Positions 18,697 to 27,107 are shown, counted from the first letter of the stretch. The stretch is DNA of 58,498 nt from Clostridia bacterium (GCA_017513095.1 JAFWDJ010000022.1:108755-167252); one strand, 5' to 3'. The notes: generated by a model not told the origin, from the sequence alone. Numbers and translations: made by a program.

Positions 18697-19704
18697 ATGA
18701 ACATAATCATAGACGCATTCGGCGGCGATCTCGGTCCCCGCGCGGCGATAGACGGCGCGCTGATGGCGATGAGGGAGAGAAGCGATATAAGCGTTACGCT
18801 TTCGGGCGACGAGGAAAAATTAAAAGCCGAGCTTACGGCCGCGGGTGCGCTTGACAAATTTTCGATACTTCATGCGCCGACGGTCGTGGACGGTCACGAC
18901 GATCCCACGTCGGCAGTAAAGGCCAAGGCCGATTCGTCGATGATGAAGGGCCTTCGGGCGCTTTCCGAGGGCAAGGGCGACGCTTTTATAAGCGCCGGCA
19001 ATACGGGCGCTCTCTTTTCGGGCGGCACGCTTATAGTTAAGCGTCTGCCGGGCGTAAAGCGCGGCGCGCTCGCGCCTCTGCTCCCCGGCAAGGACGGCTT
19101 TTTCATGCTCATAGACGCGGGCGCGAACATCGTATGCACTCCGCAGATGCTTTTGCAGTTCGGCGTTATGGGCAGCGTATATATGCGCATGGTTAAGGGC
19201 ATAAAGGACCCGAAGGTAGGTCTTCTCAACGTCGGCTCCGAGGATACGAAGGGCACCGAGCTTCAGCTTGAGGCGTATAAGCTCTTAAAGGCGGCCGACA
19301 TAAACTTTATCGGAAACATTGAGGGACGCGACGTGCCTTATACGGGCGCGGACGTTGTCGTTACAGACGGCTTTACGGGCAACGTGACGCTGAAGCTTTA
19401 CGAGGGTCTTGCAAAGGTGCTCATGGGCAGCGTAAAGGACGCTCTCATGTCGGGCACGAAGGCCAAGCTCGGCGCGATGATGGCTAAGGACTCGCTTTCT
19501 GACTTAAAGAAGCGCTACGATTACAAGGAGGTCGGCGGAACGGCCTTTTTAGGGCTAAAAAGGCCGGTGTTCAAAACGCACGGCTCGTCCGACGCGCGCA
19601 CTTTTTACAGTACAATTATAAACGTAAGCGACTATGTTAAGGCCGACGTGACGAACGAAATTAAAAAGGGCATAGAGGCCACAGCCTCCGCAGACGAGGA
19701 ATAG
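18697..19704 (+). CDS. plsX: Phosphate acyltransferase PlsX
   Basis: PlsX converts acyl-ACP to acyl-phosphate for PlsY in phosphatidic acid synthesis. The 335 residues begin IIIDAFGGDLGP and contain FISAGNTGALFSGGTLIVKRLPG, GANIVCTP, LLNVGSEDTKGTEL, NIEGRD and VTDGFTGNV. The ribosome-binding site AGGCAGGTG is well placed. acpP, which often follows plsX in Firmicutes, is absent here; a terminator and then rnc come next. Confidence 0.95.
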   Translation: MNIIIDAFGGDLGPRAAIDGALMAMRERSDISVTLSGDEEKLKAELTAAGALDKFSILHAPTVVDGHDDPTSAVKAKADSSMMKGLRALSEGKGDAFISAGNTGALFSGGTLIVKRLPGVKRGALAPLLPGKDGFFMLIDAGANIVCTPQMLLQFGVMGSVYMRMVKGIKDPKVGLLNVGSEDTKGTELQLEAYKLLKAADINFIGNIEGRDVPYTGADVVVTDGFTGNVTLKLYEGLAKVLMGSVKDALMSGTKAKLGAMMAKDSLSDLKKRYDYKEVGGTAFLGLKRPVFKTHGSSDARTFYSTIINVSDYVKADVTNEIKKGIEATASADEE

Positions 19705-19708
19705 AAAT

Positions 19709-19748
19709 AAAAAAGCCCGCTTTTATGCGCGCATGAGGGCGGGCTTTA
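19709..19748 (+). terminator. Intrinsic terminator after plsX
   Basis: AAAAAGCCCGC and GCGGGCTTT form the stem around an 18-base loop, followed by AAAA rather than T on this strand; the A/T flanks allow function in either direction. Confidence 0.6.
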
Positions 19749-19784
19749 AAACAATATTACGGTCAGGCACAATAAAATAAAGTT

Positions 19785-19812
19785 TTGACGCCAAAAAAGC
19801 AGGCCGTATCAA
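19785..19812 (+). promoter_or_regulatory. Possible promoter for rnc, overlapping a hairpin
   Basis: TTGACG (19785-19790), 16 bases, TATCAA (19807-19812). A stem GGCCGTATCAAA/TTTGATATGGTC (19802-19846) followed by T-rich sequence covers the same bases, so either a promoter or a read-through terminator is present. I cannot decide which. Confidence 0.3.
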
Positions 19813-19882
19813 AGAACGCGGGTATCTCTCGATTTTTGATATGGTCTTATTTTTTCGTAAAAAGCAAAAAACGGGAGGAAAT

Positions 19883-20584
19883 ATGGACAAACGGGAAGAG
19901 AAGCTTTGTGAAAAAATAGGATACGAATTTCACGACATATCGATACTCGAAAACGCGCTGACTCACAGCTCATATGCGAACGAGAACCATACGAAGCACG
20001 GACGCTCGAACGAGCGGCTCGAGTTTTTGGGCGACAGCGTTTTAAGCATCATGGTATCGGAATATCTCTACAAGCATTATTACAATATGCCCGAGGGCGA
20101 GCTTACGAAGATTCGCTCGAACGTCGTTTGCGAGCGTTCGCTCTATGAGCGCGCAAAGGAAATAGATTTGGGCGGATTTTTATACCTCGGCCGCGGCGAG
20201 GAGTCGACGAACGGCCGAAGCCGCATGTCGATTTTAGCCGACGCGTACGAGGCGCTTATGGGCGCCGTTTATCTTGACGGCGGCTTTTTGGCGATACGCC
20301 ACGTATTCATGCCGCGCTTCGTTGAGCCGATAAAGCGCGCGGCGGCGGGAAAGTCGTTAAAGGATTACAAGACGATGCTTCAGGAGATAGTGCAGAAGAA
20401 CAAGGAAGAGGTTTTAAGCTACGAGCTTAAGAGCGAGAGCGGCCCCGACCACTTAAAGGTGTTCGAGGTCGACGTAATGCTCAACAACAACGTATTCGCC
20501 TCGGGCAGGGGACGAAGCAAAAAGGAGGCGCAGCAGGACGCCGCGCGCCTCGCGCTCGTGCTCATGGGAGAGATAAAGCCGTGA
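19883..20584 (+). CDS. rnc: Ribonuclease III
   Basis: Double-strand-specific endoribonuclease for rRNA and mRNA processing. The start is ATG 19883 (GGGAGGA four bases upstream); the frame is open further up without a better start. The 233 residues contain the catalytic signature ERLEFLGDSVL, LADAYEALMGAVYLDGG with the second acidic cluster, and a C-terminal dsRNA-binding domain (DYKTMLQEIVQ; KKEAQQDAARLAL). It overlaps the radical-SAM gene by four bases. Confidence 0.95.
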   Translation: MDKREEKLCEKIGYEFHDISILENALTHSSYANENHTKHGRSNERLEFLGDSVLSIMVSEYLYKHYYNMPEGELTKIRSNVVCERSLYERAKEIDLGGFLYLGRGEESTNGRSRMSILADAYEALMGAVYLDGGFLAIRHVFMPRFVEPIKRAAAGKSLKDYKTMLQEIVQKNKEEVLSYELKSESGPDHLKVFEVDVMLNNNVFASGRGRSKKEAQQDAARLALVLMGEIKP

Positions 20585-21600
20585 ACGGCCGCAGGCGCAC
20601 GATAAACATACCGATATTCGTGCCTCATTTGGGCTGCCCGAACGACTGCGTTTTCTGCGACCAGCATAAGATAACGATGAACGCGTACGTGCCGAACGGC
20701 GCGCGCGTGCGCGGGCTTATCGAAGAGACGCTCTCGTACGCGGAGCCGATGAGAGAGCGCGTACATATCGAGGCCGCCTTTTTCGGCGGAAGCTTTACCG
20801 CGATAGACAAAGACCTTCGCAGGGAGCTTCTTTCGGCCGCGCACGAATACCGTGACGTGTTAGACGGCATACGCCTTTCAACGCGCCCCGACGCGATAGA
20901 CAACGCGATACTTTCGGAGCTTGAAGCCTTCGGCGTCACTGCCGTGGAGCTCGGCGCGCAGTCGATGAGCGACCGCGTGCTCGCGCTTTCAAACAGAGGC
21001 CATACGGCGGACGATACGCGCCGCGCGGCCCGCCTTATAAAGGAGCGCGGATTTTCTTTGGGCCTTCAGATGATGACGGGCCTTGTGGGCGACGACCGCG
21101 AAACGAGCCTTTATACGGCGCGCGAGCTTATCGCGCTTTCGCCCGATACGGTGAGGATATATCCGTGCGTGGTGCTTCAGGGCACCGCGCTTTGGGACAT
21201 GGCGAAAAGCGGCGAATATGCGCCGCAGACCGTCGACGAGGCGGTGAGCATCTGCGCCGAAATAATACCGATGTTCGCGCGCGCGGGCATAACGATTCTT
21301 CGTGTGGGGCTTATGGAAAACGAGATACTCTCAAAGGGCGAGGTCATGGGCGCGTACCATCCGTCGCTCGGCGAGCTTTGCTACTCCGAGGTGTTCTATA
21401 ACGCCGCGTGCGCGGCGATAGAGCGCGAGGGCGCGCCGAAGCGCGTGGAGATACACGTTCCGAGTCGCGCCGCGTCGAAGATGACGGGACACAAACGCCG
21501 GAATATAGAGAGGCTGAAATCGCGCTTTTCGCTTGAGTATATAAAGGTGAAAGAGGACGCGGGGCTCGAAGGCTTCGAGGTGAAAATAAGGCGGGTATAG
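20581..21600 (+). CDS. Radical-SAM protein, Elp3/YhcC-like
   Basis: A 339-residue radical-SAM enzyme with the cluster motif CPNDCVFC near residue 19, preceded by IFVPHLGC, followed by FFGGSFTAI and STRPD. It resembles the Elp3/MiaB/NifB-like radical-SAM proteins that sit next to rnc in many Clostridia, where smc and ftsY often follow; neither is present here. The GTG start at 20581 overlaps the rnc stop (GTGA), so translation is coupled. The substrate is unknown; an RNA- or protein-modifying role is only a guess from the family. Confidence 0.85.
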   Translation: MNGRRRTINIPIFVPHLGCPNDCVFCDQHKITMNAYVPNGARVRGLIEETLSYAEPMRERVHIEAAFFGGSFTAIDKDLRRELLSAAHEYRDVLDGIRLSTRPDAIDNAILSELEAFGVTAVELGAQSMSDRVLALSNRGHTADDTRRAARLIKERGFSLGLQMMTGLVGDDRETSLYTARELIALSPDTVRIYPCVVLQGTALWDMAKSGEYAPQTVDEAVSICAEIIPMFARAGITILRVGLMENEILSKGEVMGAYHPSLGELCYSEVFYNAACAAIEREGAPKRVEIHVPSRAASKMTGHKRRNIERLKSRFSLEYIKVKEDAGLEGFEVKIRRV

Positions 21601-21610
21601 AGGAAGTAAG

Positions 21611-21856
21611 GTGAGGCATGTGGTATACTGCAGCTTAATATCCGTTGAGGGGACGAAATTGACGTATGCTCTCGGCGGCTACGTCACCGATATGACGGGG
21701 GAGCTTGTTGTGGATTATAAAGAAGGTACGTATGAAGTAACAAGAAAACCAATGCGCTCCCTGGCTCGGAATCGCCATATAGAAACTATGCTCAGAAAAC
21801 ATCACGCGGAGTTTCAAAAAGGCATTTTCCCCGAAAAAATGTCATATGAAATCTAA
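21611..21856 (+). CDS. Small hypothetical protein
   Basis: An 81-residue frame beginning at GTG 21611 after GAGGAAG, with no family I recognise. It is basic (DYKEGTYEVTRKPMRSLARNRH), with no membrane segment. It follows the radical-SAM gene by ten bases and may be the end of that operon. The codon mix is less GC-rich than in the neighbours. The call rests on position and a plausible ribosome-binding site, so it is tentative. Confidence 0.45.
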   Translation: MRHVVYCSLISVEGTKLTYALGGYVTDMTGELVVDYKEGTYEVTRKPMRSLARNRHIETMLRKHHAEFQKGIFPEKMSYEI

Positions 21857-21924
21857 TGAAACAGTAACCGCGAACCTAAAGAAATTACATCATGTTTTCG
21901 CTCTTTGAAATGGAGGACATGTTC

Positions 21925-22110
21925 ATGGCAGACGTGTTAGATAAAGATCTGTATATTTTGCTTCGGAGAGGCGATGAGGTTCAATGCCCGAACTGCAAGG
22001 AAGGCAAAATAGTACCATATAACACGACTTGCGATAAAGCACATGGCTTTTATTGCGATAGGGAATGTGGCTTTTTTATAATTTATGACCCCATTCTTGA
22101 CATTGAGTGA
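21925..22110 (+). CDS. Small Cys-rich (zinc-ribbon-like) hypothetical protein
   Basis: A 61-residue protein starting at ATG 21925 with GGAGG eight bases upstream. It contains CPNCKEGK and later CDKAHGFYCDREC, so a treble-clef or zinc-ribbon metal site is likely. It ends in a hydrophobic-aromatic tail (FFIIYDPILDIE). Function unknown. It stands alone between a hypothetical gene and a hairpin that probably terminates it. Confidence 0.6.
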   Translation: MADVLDKDLYILLRRGDEVQCPNCKEGKIVPYNTTCDKAHGFYCDRECGFFIIYDPILDIE

Positions 22111-22181
22111 CAACAAAAAAGGGCCGCGGCGGATTTCTGCCGCGCGCCGCGCCGAAGATGAGGGACATATGCTTAAACAGA

Positions 22182-22215
22182 CGAAAAGGGCAGAAGCGGT
22201 CAAGCTTGTGCCCTT
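22182..22215. terminator. Hairpin between convergent genes
   Basis: AAAAGGGCA/TGCCCTTTT, with an inner AAGC/GCTT, is T-rich on both sides and lies between the convergent zinc-ribbon and hicB-like genes, so it can serve both strands. Confidence 0.65.
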
Positions 22216-22233
22216 TTAAAGTGTTACAAAACG

Positions 22234-22623
22234 TTAATTGATTTGAAGCCGTTCCTTCAGCGCGTCCTGAAGCACGCGGGAGAAGTTTAAGCCCGCTTTC
22301 TCGGCCATATCGTTAAGATAGCTGGGAAGAGTCACGTTCTTGCGGACGGTGCGCATATCGACGGCTCTGCGGTAAGCGTCGAAATCCACCAATACGAACG
22401 TGGCGATCTCGCCTTCGGCGCACTTGGGAAGCGTTTTTGACGGCGCGGGGATTTCCTGCCCCATATCCTGCTTCGTTATGCCGCAGAGAGAGATGGCGTC
22501 GGCGGCCATGGAAAGCGCGTCGGCGATATCTTTGCCCTCGGTATTTATATCCATGTCGGGGACGTAGACTATAAAACCGGGCTCATCGGGCGTCAGAATA
22601 ACGGGGTACGCGGCCTTTCTCAT
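22234..22623 (-). CDS. HicB-like antitoxin without an adjacent HicA
   Basis: A 129-residue protein with an N-terminal HicB/UPF0150-like fold (YPVILTPDEPGFIVYVPDMDINTEGKD in pieces, then IADALSMAADAISL) and a C-terminal ribbon-helix-helix-like segment (VTLPSYLNDMAEKAGLNFSRVLQDALKERL). HicB normally neutralises the HicA mRNA interferase and represses its operon. No HicA-like frame is visible on either side: sodA lies immediately upstream and a hairpin downstream. Its ATG begins one base after the sodA stop codon, so it appears to be translated with sodA. Confidence 0.82.
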   Translation of the reverse strand: MRKAAYPVILTPDEPGFIVYVPDMDINTEGKDIADALSMAADAISLCGITKQDMGQEIPAPSKTLPKCAEGEIATFVLVDFDAYRRAVDMRTVRKNVTLPSYLNDMAEKAGLNFSRVLQDALKERLQIN

Positions 22624-22624
22624 A

Positions 22625-23242
22625 TTATTTCACAACTCTCTCGTAATTCTTTTCAACGAGCGACCAGTCGATGACTTCAAAGAGCGTCTTAATATATTCG
22701 CCCCTCAAATTCTTGAATTTAAGGTAGTACGCGTGCTCCCATACGTCTATCGCGAGTATCGGAACGAAGCCCGTGCCCTCGATTATCGGGTTGTCCTGAT
22801 TGGGGCTTGCCGAAGCCATGAGCTTGCCTTCTTTATTGACGGAGAGCCATGACCAGCCCGAGCCGAACTGACCCGCCGCAAGCGCGGTAAGCTTTTCCTT
22901 TAAGGCGTCGAGGCTTCCGAATTCGGCCTCGATCTTCTTTAAAAGCTCGCCCTTCGGGGATTTTGCGGCATTCGGGGAAATGGTGGAGAAGTAGAGGTTG
23001 TGGTTATAATAGCCGCCGCCGTTGTTGCGGAGCGCCTTTCTTAAAGCCGGGTCCTCCACCTTGTCAAGCGAGGCGAGAAGCGCCTCGATATCCATATCGG
23101 CAACGCCCGCCTTTGCCGCGGCGTCGTTAAAATTCTTCGTATAGGCCGCATGATGCTTGCCGTGGTGCGTTTCCATCGTCAGCGTGTCGATGTGCGGCTC
23201 AAGCGCGTTGTGGGGGAAGGGAAGCTCGAACTGTTTAAACAT
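22625..23242 (-). CDS. sodA: Superoxide dismutase (Fe/Mn type)
   Basis: Dismutates superoxide to oxygen and hydrogen peroxide. The 205 residues carry the expected metal-ligand regions: METHHGKHHAAY (first His), YYNHNLYF (second His), and DVWEHAYYLKF (Asp and His). Iron versus manganese preference cannot be fixed from these motifs alone. The start is well supported by GGAGATG upstream. It sits in a minus-strand run DivIVA-like, fumarase-beta-like, GNAT, sodA, hicB-like. Confidence 0.95.
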   Translation of the reverse strand: MFKQFELPFPHNALEPHIDTLTMETHHGKHHAAYTKNFNDAAAKAGVADMDIEALLASLDKVEDPALRKALRNNGGGYYNHNLYFSTISPNAAKSPKGELLKKIEAEFGSLDALKEKLTALAAGQFGSGWSWLSVNKEGKLMASASPNQDNPIIEGTGFVPILAIDVWEHAYYLKFKNLRGEYIKTLFEVIDWSLVEKNYERVVK

Positions 23243-23260
23243 ATTTACATCTCCTTTTAT

Positions 23261-23812
23261 TCAATATCCGTATAATTTGTCAAATTCCTCGCGCGTCATA
23301 GAATAGCATACGTGATCGCGCGGTATGCCGTCCGAGAGCGCGAACGCCTTGCGGAGCGTGCCCTCGTACGTAAAGCCGCATTTTTCCACCACGCGCCCCG
23401 AACGCACGTTCTCGGGGTAGTGGTATATCGAGAGCATATCGACGTTCCACACGTTGAAGGCGTAGCGGATAACGGCCTTTGCCGCCTCGGTGGCAAGACC
23501 GCGCCCCCAGAATTTCTCCGAGAGCGAATAGCCAAGCATCCGCGAACGTATGTTCTGCCGCTTTTCGTCGGGATGAAGGCCTATCGTGCCGATGACGCGG
23601 TTCGAAGCCTTGTCAACGACGGCCCAGACGTTCTGGTTCTCAATGAACGACCTTACGGCGTTCTTTGAGTCGCGCTTCGTCTTATGCGGCTCCCAGCCGG
23701 CGTTAGGGCCGACGTTGGGACTTTGCGAATACTCGAATATATCGTCCGCGTCCGATTTTTCGAACGGGCGCAGAAGAAGGCGCGGCGTTTCAATTTCATA
23801 AAGTATATACAT
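23261..23812 (-). CDS. GNAT acetyltransferase, RimJ/RimL-like
   Basis: A 183-residue GCN5-type N-acetyltransferase of the ribosomal-protein-alanine type. Evidence: ETPRLLLRPFEKSDADDIFEY at the start (typical of the family when read in pieces), IGLHPDE, and the acetyl-CoA loop FWGRGLATEAAKAV. I start at Met 23812 because MYILYEIETPRL aligns with family N-termini; an upstream Met at 23845 would overlap the previous gene. No clear ribosome-binding site. The substrate cannot be predicted. Confidence 0.85.
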   Translation of the reverse strand: MYILYEIETPRLLLRPFEKSDADDIFEYSQSPNVGPNAGWEPHKTKRDSKNAVRSFIENQNVWAVVDKASNRVIGTIGLHPDEKRQNIRSRMLGYSLSEKFWGRGLATEAAKAVIRYAFNVWNVDMLSIYHYPENVRSGRVVEKCGFTYEGTLRKAFALSDGIPRDHVCYSMTREEFDKLYGY

Positions 23813-23825
23813 AGGCAAAAATGGG

Positions 23826-24395
23826 TCAGCGGGACAGAATCTCACGGTATTTTTCGCGGCCGGTCTTATATATATTGCCGCCGTGCGCGTCTATCGCGAC
23901 TATCGCGGGAAAATCCTCGACGTACAGCCGCTTTACCGACTCGCAGCCGAGATCGTCGAAGGCTATCACCTCGCACGAGCGCACGCACTTTGAAAGCAGC
24001 GCGCCCGCGCCGCCCGTCGCGATAAAGTAGACGGCGCCGTATTTTTCTATGGCGGCGCATACGTCCTCCCTGCGGTCGCCCTTTCCTATCATCCCCGAAA
24101 GGCCTAAGGAAAGAAACCGCTCGGAATACGGGTCCATGCGCCCCGACGTTGTGGGGCCCAAAGAGCCGATAATCTGACCGGGACGCTCGGGCGTCGGCCC
24201 CGCGTAATATATCACCGCGCCGCGAAGGTCGAACGGGAGCGCCTGCCCCTCGTCAAGCATTGCGGTAAGCCGCTTGTGCGCGGCGTCGCGCGCCGTATAA
24301 ATCGTGCCCGTAAGACTTACGCTGTCGCCGGCCGAAAGCGTCTGCGCGCATTCGCGCAAATTTGAAAGCTCGATTCTTTTTACTTCTTCGTTCAA
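23826..24395 (-). CDS. Class I fumarate hydratase / tartrate dehydratase beta subunit, unpaired
   Basis: A 189-residue protein resembling the C-terminal beta domain of Fe-S hydro-lyases: SLTGTIYTARDAAHKRL, YYAGPTP, GSLGPTTSGRMDPY and ATGGAGALLSKCV are characteristic. These work with an alpha subunit that holds the 4Fe-4S cluster; no alpha gene lies in this window, so it must be elsewhere or absent. The start is TTG 24395, with GGAGG at the stop codon of the upstream gene eight bases away; upstream Met codons lack a ribosome-binding site. Confidence 0.88.
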   Translation of the reverse strand: MNEEVKRIELSNLRECAQTLSAGDSVSLTGTIYTARDAAHKRLTAMLDEGQALPFDLRGAVIYYAGPTPERPGQIIGSLGPTTSGRMDPYSERFLSLGLSGMIGKGDRREDVCAAIEKYGAVYFIATGGAGALLSKCVRSCEVIAFDDLGCESVKRLYVEDFPAIVAIDAHGGNIYKTGREKYREILSR

Positions 24396-24399
24396 GGCC

Positions 24400-25182
24400 T
24401 TAACCTCCGAATTCGCCGTCCCTCGGCGCAATTCCGGACGCCATATCGTCGAGAGCGCTCTTTGCGCCCGAAACGGCGGACGTAATGCGCTCGAACTCCG
24501 ATACGATATTGTCGGCCGAATATTTCAGGCGGCTCTGCTCGGACGCAACCTTCGATACGTATTCGTCGCACATCATGCGAACGCCCGATATGTATTCGTT
24601 CGTTTTATCCACTATTTCACGCCGTTTGTTTTCAGCGTCCGTCATTATCGCGTCGGCCTCTGTCCTTGCGTCCGTCATTATCTTGTCGGCCTCGCTTATT
24701 GCATCCGTCATTATCGTGTCGGCCTCGTTCTGCGCGCGCATGAGCACAGAGCCGATGTTCTGCTTCTGAAGCCTGTATTCGTTAAGCTCCGCGCCCGATT
24801 CCTCGAGACTTTGCTTTAAGCGCTCGTTTTCGGCGGAAGCCTCGTCGAGCGAGTGGCGAAGCTGCGCCGCTTCGTTTGAAAGCTCGTTGAAGCGCATTTC
24901 CTCTTCCTCAAGGCGCGCCTTTAATACCTCGGGGTCCTCGCCCACAACGGCCGGACGGCCGCCCTCAAGCTCGCTTATGCGATAGCTCATGTCCTTTTCC
25001 TTCTCCAAAAGCGCCTCGTAAAGACGGTTTTTGTCATCGAGCTGCGCGCTTAAAGCCGCTATCTGCTCCTTTAATGACTCACACTCTGCTTCGTGGCTGC
25101 TTATGAGCGATTCAATATACGTCATTACGTCCTGCTTGTTAAAGCCCATCATGGCAGAGCCGAATTGTACGTCGGGTTCCAT
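24400..25182 (-). CDS. DivIVA-like coiled-coil protein
   Basis: A 260-residue protein. Residues 10-30 (MMGFNKQDVMTYIESLI) resemble the membrane-curvature-binding N-terminus of DivIVA/GpsB proteins. The remainder is almost continuous coiled coil, with three tandem copies of an eleven-residue pattern built on EAD.IMTDA (about residues 150-185). It is probably a cytoplasmic scaffold near the division or polar membrane; the partner is unknown. The ribosome-binding site GGAGG precedes ATG 25182. It is first in a minus-strand run that includes fumarase-beta, GNAT and sodA. Confidence 0.72.
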   Translation of the reverse strand: MEPDVQFGSAMMGFNKQDVMTYIESLISSHEAECESLKEQIAALSAQLDDKNRLYEALLEKEKDMSYRISELEGGRPAVVGEDPEVLKARLEEEEMRFNELSNEAAQLRHSLDEASAENERLKQSLEESGAELNEYRLQKQNIGSVLMRAQNEADTIMTDAISEADKIMTDARTEADAIMTDAENKRREIVDKTNEYISGVRMMCDEYVSKVASEQSRLKYSADNIVSEFERITSAVSGAKSALDDMASGIAPRDGEFGG

Positions 25183-25217
25183 ATCGACGCCTCCTTATCC
25201 AAGTTTTATATTCGTTT

Positions 25218-25257
25218 AAAAAAGCACGCCTTTCTCTTAAAAGATGCAAGGCGTGCC
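25218..25257 (-). terminator. Intrinsic terminator after trxA
   Basis: On the minus strand GCACGCCTT and AAGGCGTGC form the stem, followed by six T residues. It separates trxA from the DivIVA-like gene. Confidence 0.88.
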
Positions 25258-25261
25258 CTGT

Positions 25262-25594
25262 TTAACCTATTACGGAATCAGCCGCGAGGCTGAGCTCCGG
25301 ATATCTTCTCACGCCGACGAGCTTGTCCACTATCTCTCCGTCCTTGAACAAAATGAGCGTGGGGATGCTCATTACCATATATTCGGCCGCAAGCGACGGC
25401 TCATCGTCTACGTTTACCTTGCACACCTTGAGTCTGCCGGCGTAATTCTCGGCCAGCTTATCGACCTCGGGAGCGATCATTTTGCAGGGGCCGCACCACG
25501 ACGCCCAGAAATCCACGAGCACCGGCGTTGCGGAATTGATTACCTGCTCGTCAAAAGCGTCCGCGGTCAGGTTTATTATTTTCTCCGACGACAT
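25262..25594 (-). CDS. trxA: Thioredoxin
   Basis: A 110-residue cytoplasmic disulfide reductant with the active site WASWCGPCKM (Cys pair in WCGPC), the cis-Pro segment SIPTLILFKDGE, and normal length. ATG is preceded by AGGAGG. It has its own promoter and terminator, so it is monocistronic. No thioredoxin reductase is nearby. Confidence 0.96.
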   Translation of the reverse strand: MSSEKIINLTADAFDEQVINSATPVLVDFWASWCGPCKMIAPEVDKLAENYAGRLKVCKVNVDDEPSLAAEYMVMSIPTLILFKDGEIVDKLVGVRRYPELSLAADSVIG

Positions 25595-25675
25595 ATTTGA
25601 CCTCCTGTGTTTTAATATTCGGGCATTATATTTATGCCTGTCTCATAGTTTTTAATACAGATTCTTTCCATCTAA

Positions 25676-25704
25676 ATTATATCAAACACCGTAAAAAAAT
25701 ACAA
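25676..25704 (-). promoter_or_regulatory. Promoter for trxA
   Basis: On the minus strand TTGTAT, 17 bases, TATAAT, about 80 bases before the trxA start. Confidence 0.65.
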
Positions 25705-25753
25705 CCGGATTTTAAGGCACGCCGAAAAAGTATTTTTTAAGCGCGCTGACTTA

Positions 25754-25782
25754 TTGAAATAAGGCTTATTTTGTTTTATAAT
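25754..25782 (+). promoter_or_regulatory. Promoter for the SPFH / zinc-ribbon / TPM operon
   Basis: TTGAAA (25754-25759), 17 bases, TATAAT (25777-25782). The ribosome-binding site GGGAGG and ATG 25815 follow closely, giving a leader of roughly 25 bases. Confidence 0.8.
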
Positions 25783-25814
25783 ATAATAAAATAAAATAAG
25801 CGGGAGGATGTAAA

Positions 25815-27086
25815 ATGGGTATTATAAAAGCAGCAATGGACGCCGTAGGCGGAACTTTGGCGGATTCTTGGCTTGAGGTAATAGAAGCCGACAATATGAG
25901 CGACACGACGGTATTCACAAGCGGCGTGAGCGTTCGCAAGGACGGAAAACGCAACTCGAACACTCGCGCGAACGCCGATACGATATCGAACGGCTCAAAA
26001 ATACACGTGTATCCCAATCAGTTCATGCTTCTTGTCGAGGGCGGCAAGGTAATTGACTTCACGGCTGAAGAGGGCTACTACACGGTAAACAATTCGACCC
26101 AGCCTTCGCTTTTTACGGGTGACCTGGGCGGCAGCATAAAGGAAGCCTTCGAGCGCATCAAGTTCGGCGGCGTGCCTTCGACCTCGCAGAAGGTGTTCTT
26201 TATCAATATGCAGGAGATAAAGGGCATAAAATTCGGTACGAGAAATCCTGTAAACTATTTCGACAATTTCTATAACGCAGAGCTTTTCCTGCGCGCGCAC
26301 GGCACTTATTCTTTGAAGATAGTTAATCCGCTCACGTTTTACGCTGAGGCTATTCCGAAGAACGCAAAGCGCGTTGACATAAGCGATATTAACGAGCAGT
26401 ACCGCGACGAGTTCTTGGAGGCGCTTCAGACCTCGCTCAATCAGATGTCGGTCGACGGCGTGAGAATATCGTACGTTTCCTCCAAGGGACGCGAGCTTTC
26501 GAAGTACATGGCCGACACGCTCGACGACGAGTGGAACCGCATGCGCGGCATGGAGGTGCAGTCGGTAGGTATAGCAAGCATATCCTACGACGAGGACTCG
26601 CAGAAGCTCATAAACTTGAGAAACAAGGGCGCTATGCTTTCGGACGCAACGATAAGAGAGGGCTACGTTCAGGGCTCCGTTGCATCGGGCATAGAAGCGG
26701 CAGGCTCGAATACCGCGGGCGCGGCTACGGGCTTTATGGGCGTTGGCCTCGGCATGAACGCGGCCGGCGCAATGGGCGCGGCTTCGAATACTAACCTTGA
26801 GCAGATGCGTATGCAGCAGCAGGCTCAGACGCGTGCGCCGCAGGCTCCTGCGGGCTGGACGTGTGAATGCGGCGCCGTAAATACCGGCAAGTTCTGCTCC
26901 GAATGCGGGAAGCCGATGCCTGCTCCAAAGGCCGAATGGGTATGCGAATGCGGCACGAAGAACACGGGCAAATTCTGCTCCGAGTGCGGAAAGCCGATGC
27001 CTGTTGCCTCGAAGTGCCCCAAATGCGGCGCAGAAGTGAACGCCGGCGCAAAATTCTGCCCCGAATGCGGAGAAAAGCTTTCATAA
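25815..27086 (+). CDS. SPFH (band-7-like) protein with C-terminal zinc ribbons, YdjI-like
   Basis: A 423-residue protein of the bacterial SPFH family often annotated as virion-core-like. The SPFH region spans about residues 25-300 (KIHVYPNQFMLLVEGGKVID; KVFFINMQEIKG; GIASISYDEDS), followed by a Gly/Ala/Met-rich linker and three zinc-ribbon modules: CECGAVNTGKFCSECGKP, CECGTKNTGKFCSECGKP and CPKCGAEV..KFCPECG. In Bacillus subtilis a comparable trio (ydjG zinc-ribbon, ydjH TPM, ydjI SPFH) accompanies pspA; no pspA is here. A membrane-associated scaffold role is inferred. Confidence 0.85.
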   Translation: MGIIKAAMDAVGGTLADSWLEVIEADNMSDTTVFTSGVSVRKDGKRNSNTRANADTISNGSKIHVYPNQFMLLVEGGKVIDFTAEEGYYTVNNSTQPSLFTGDLGGSIKEAFERIKFGGVPSTSQKVFFINMQEIKGIKFGTRNPVNYFDNFYNAELFLRAHGTYSLKIVNPLTFYAEAIPKNAKRVDISDINEQYRDEFLEALQTSLNQMSVDGVRISYVSSKGRELSKYMADTLDDEWNRMRGMEVQSVGIASISYDEDSQKLINLRNKGAMLSDATIREGYVQGSVASGIEAAGSNTAGAATGFMGVGLGMNAAGAMGAASNTNLEQMRMQQQAQTRAPQAPAGWTCECGAVNTGKFCSECGKPMPAPKAEWVCECGTKNTGKFCSECGKPMPVASKCPKCGAEVNAGAKFCPECGEKLS

Positions 27087-27107
27087 CAGTCGGCAAGGAG
27101 TGTTACT

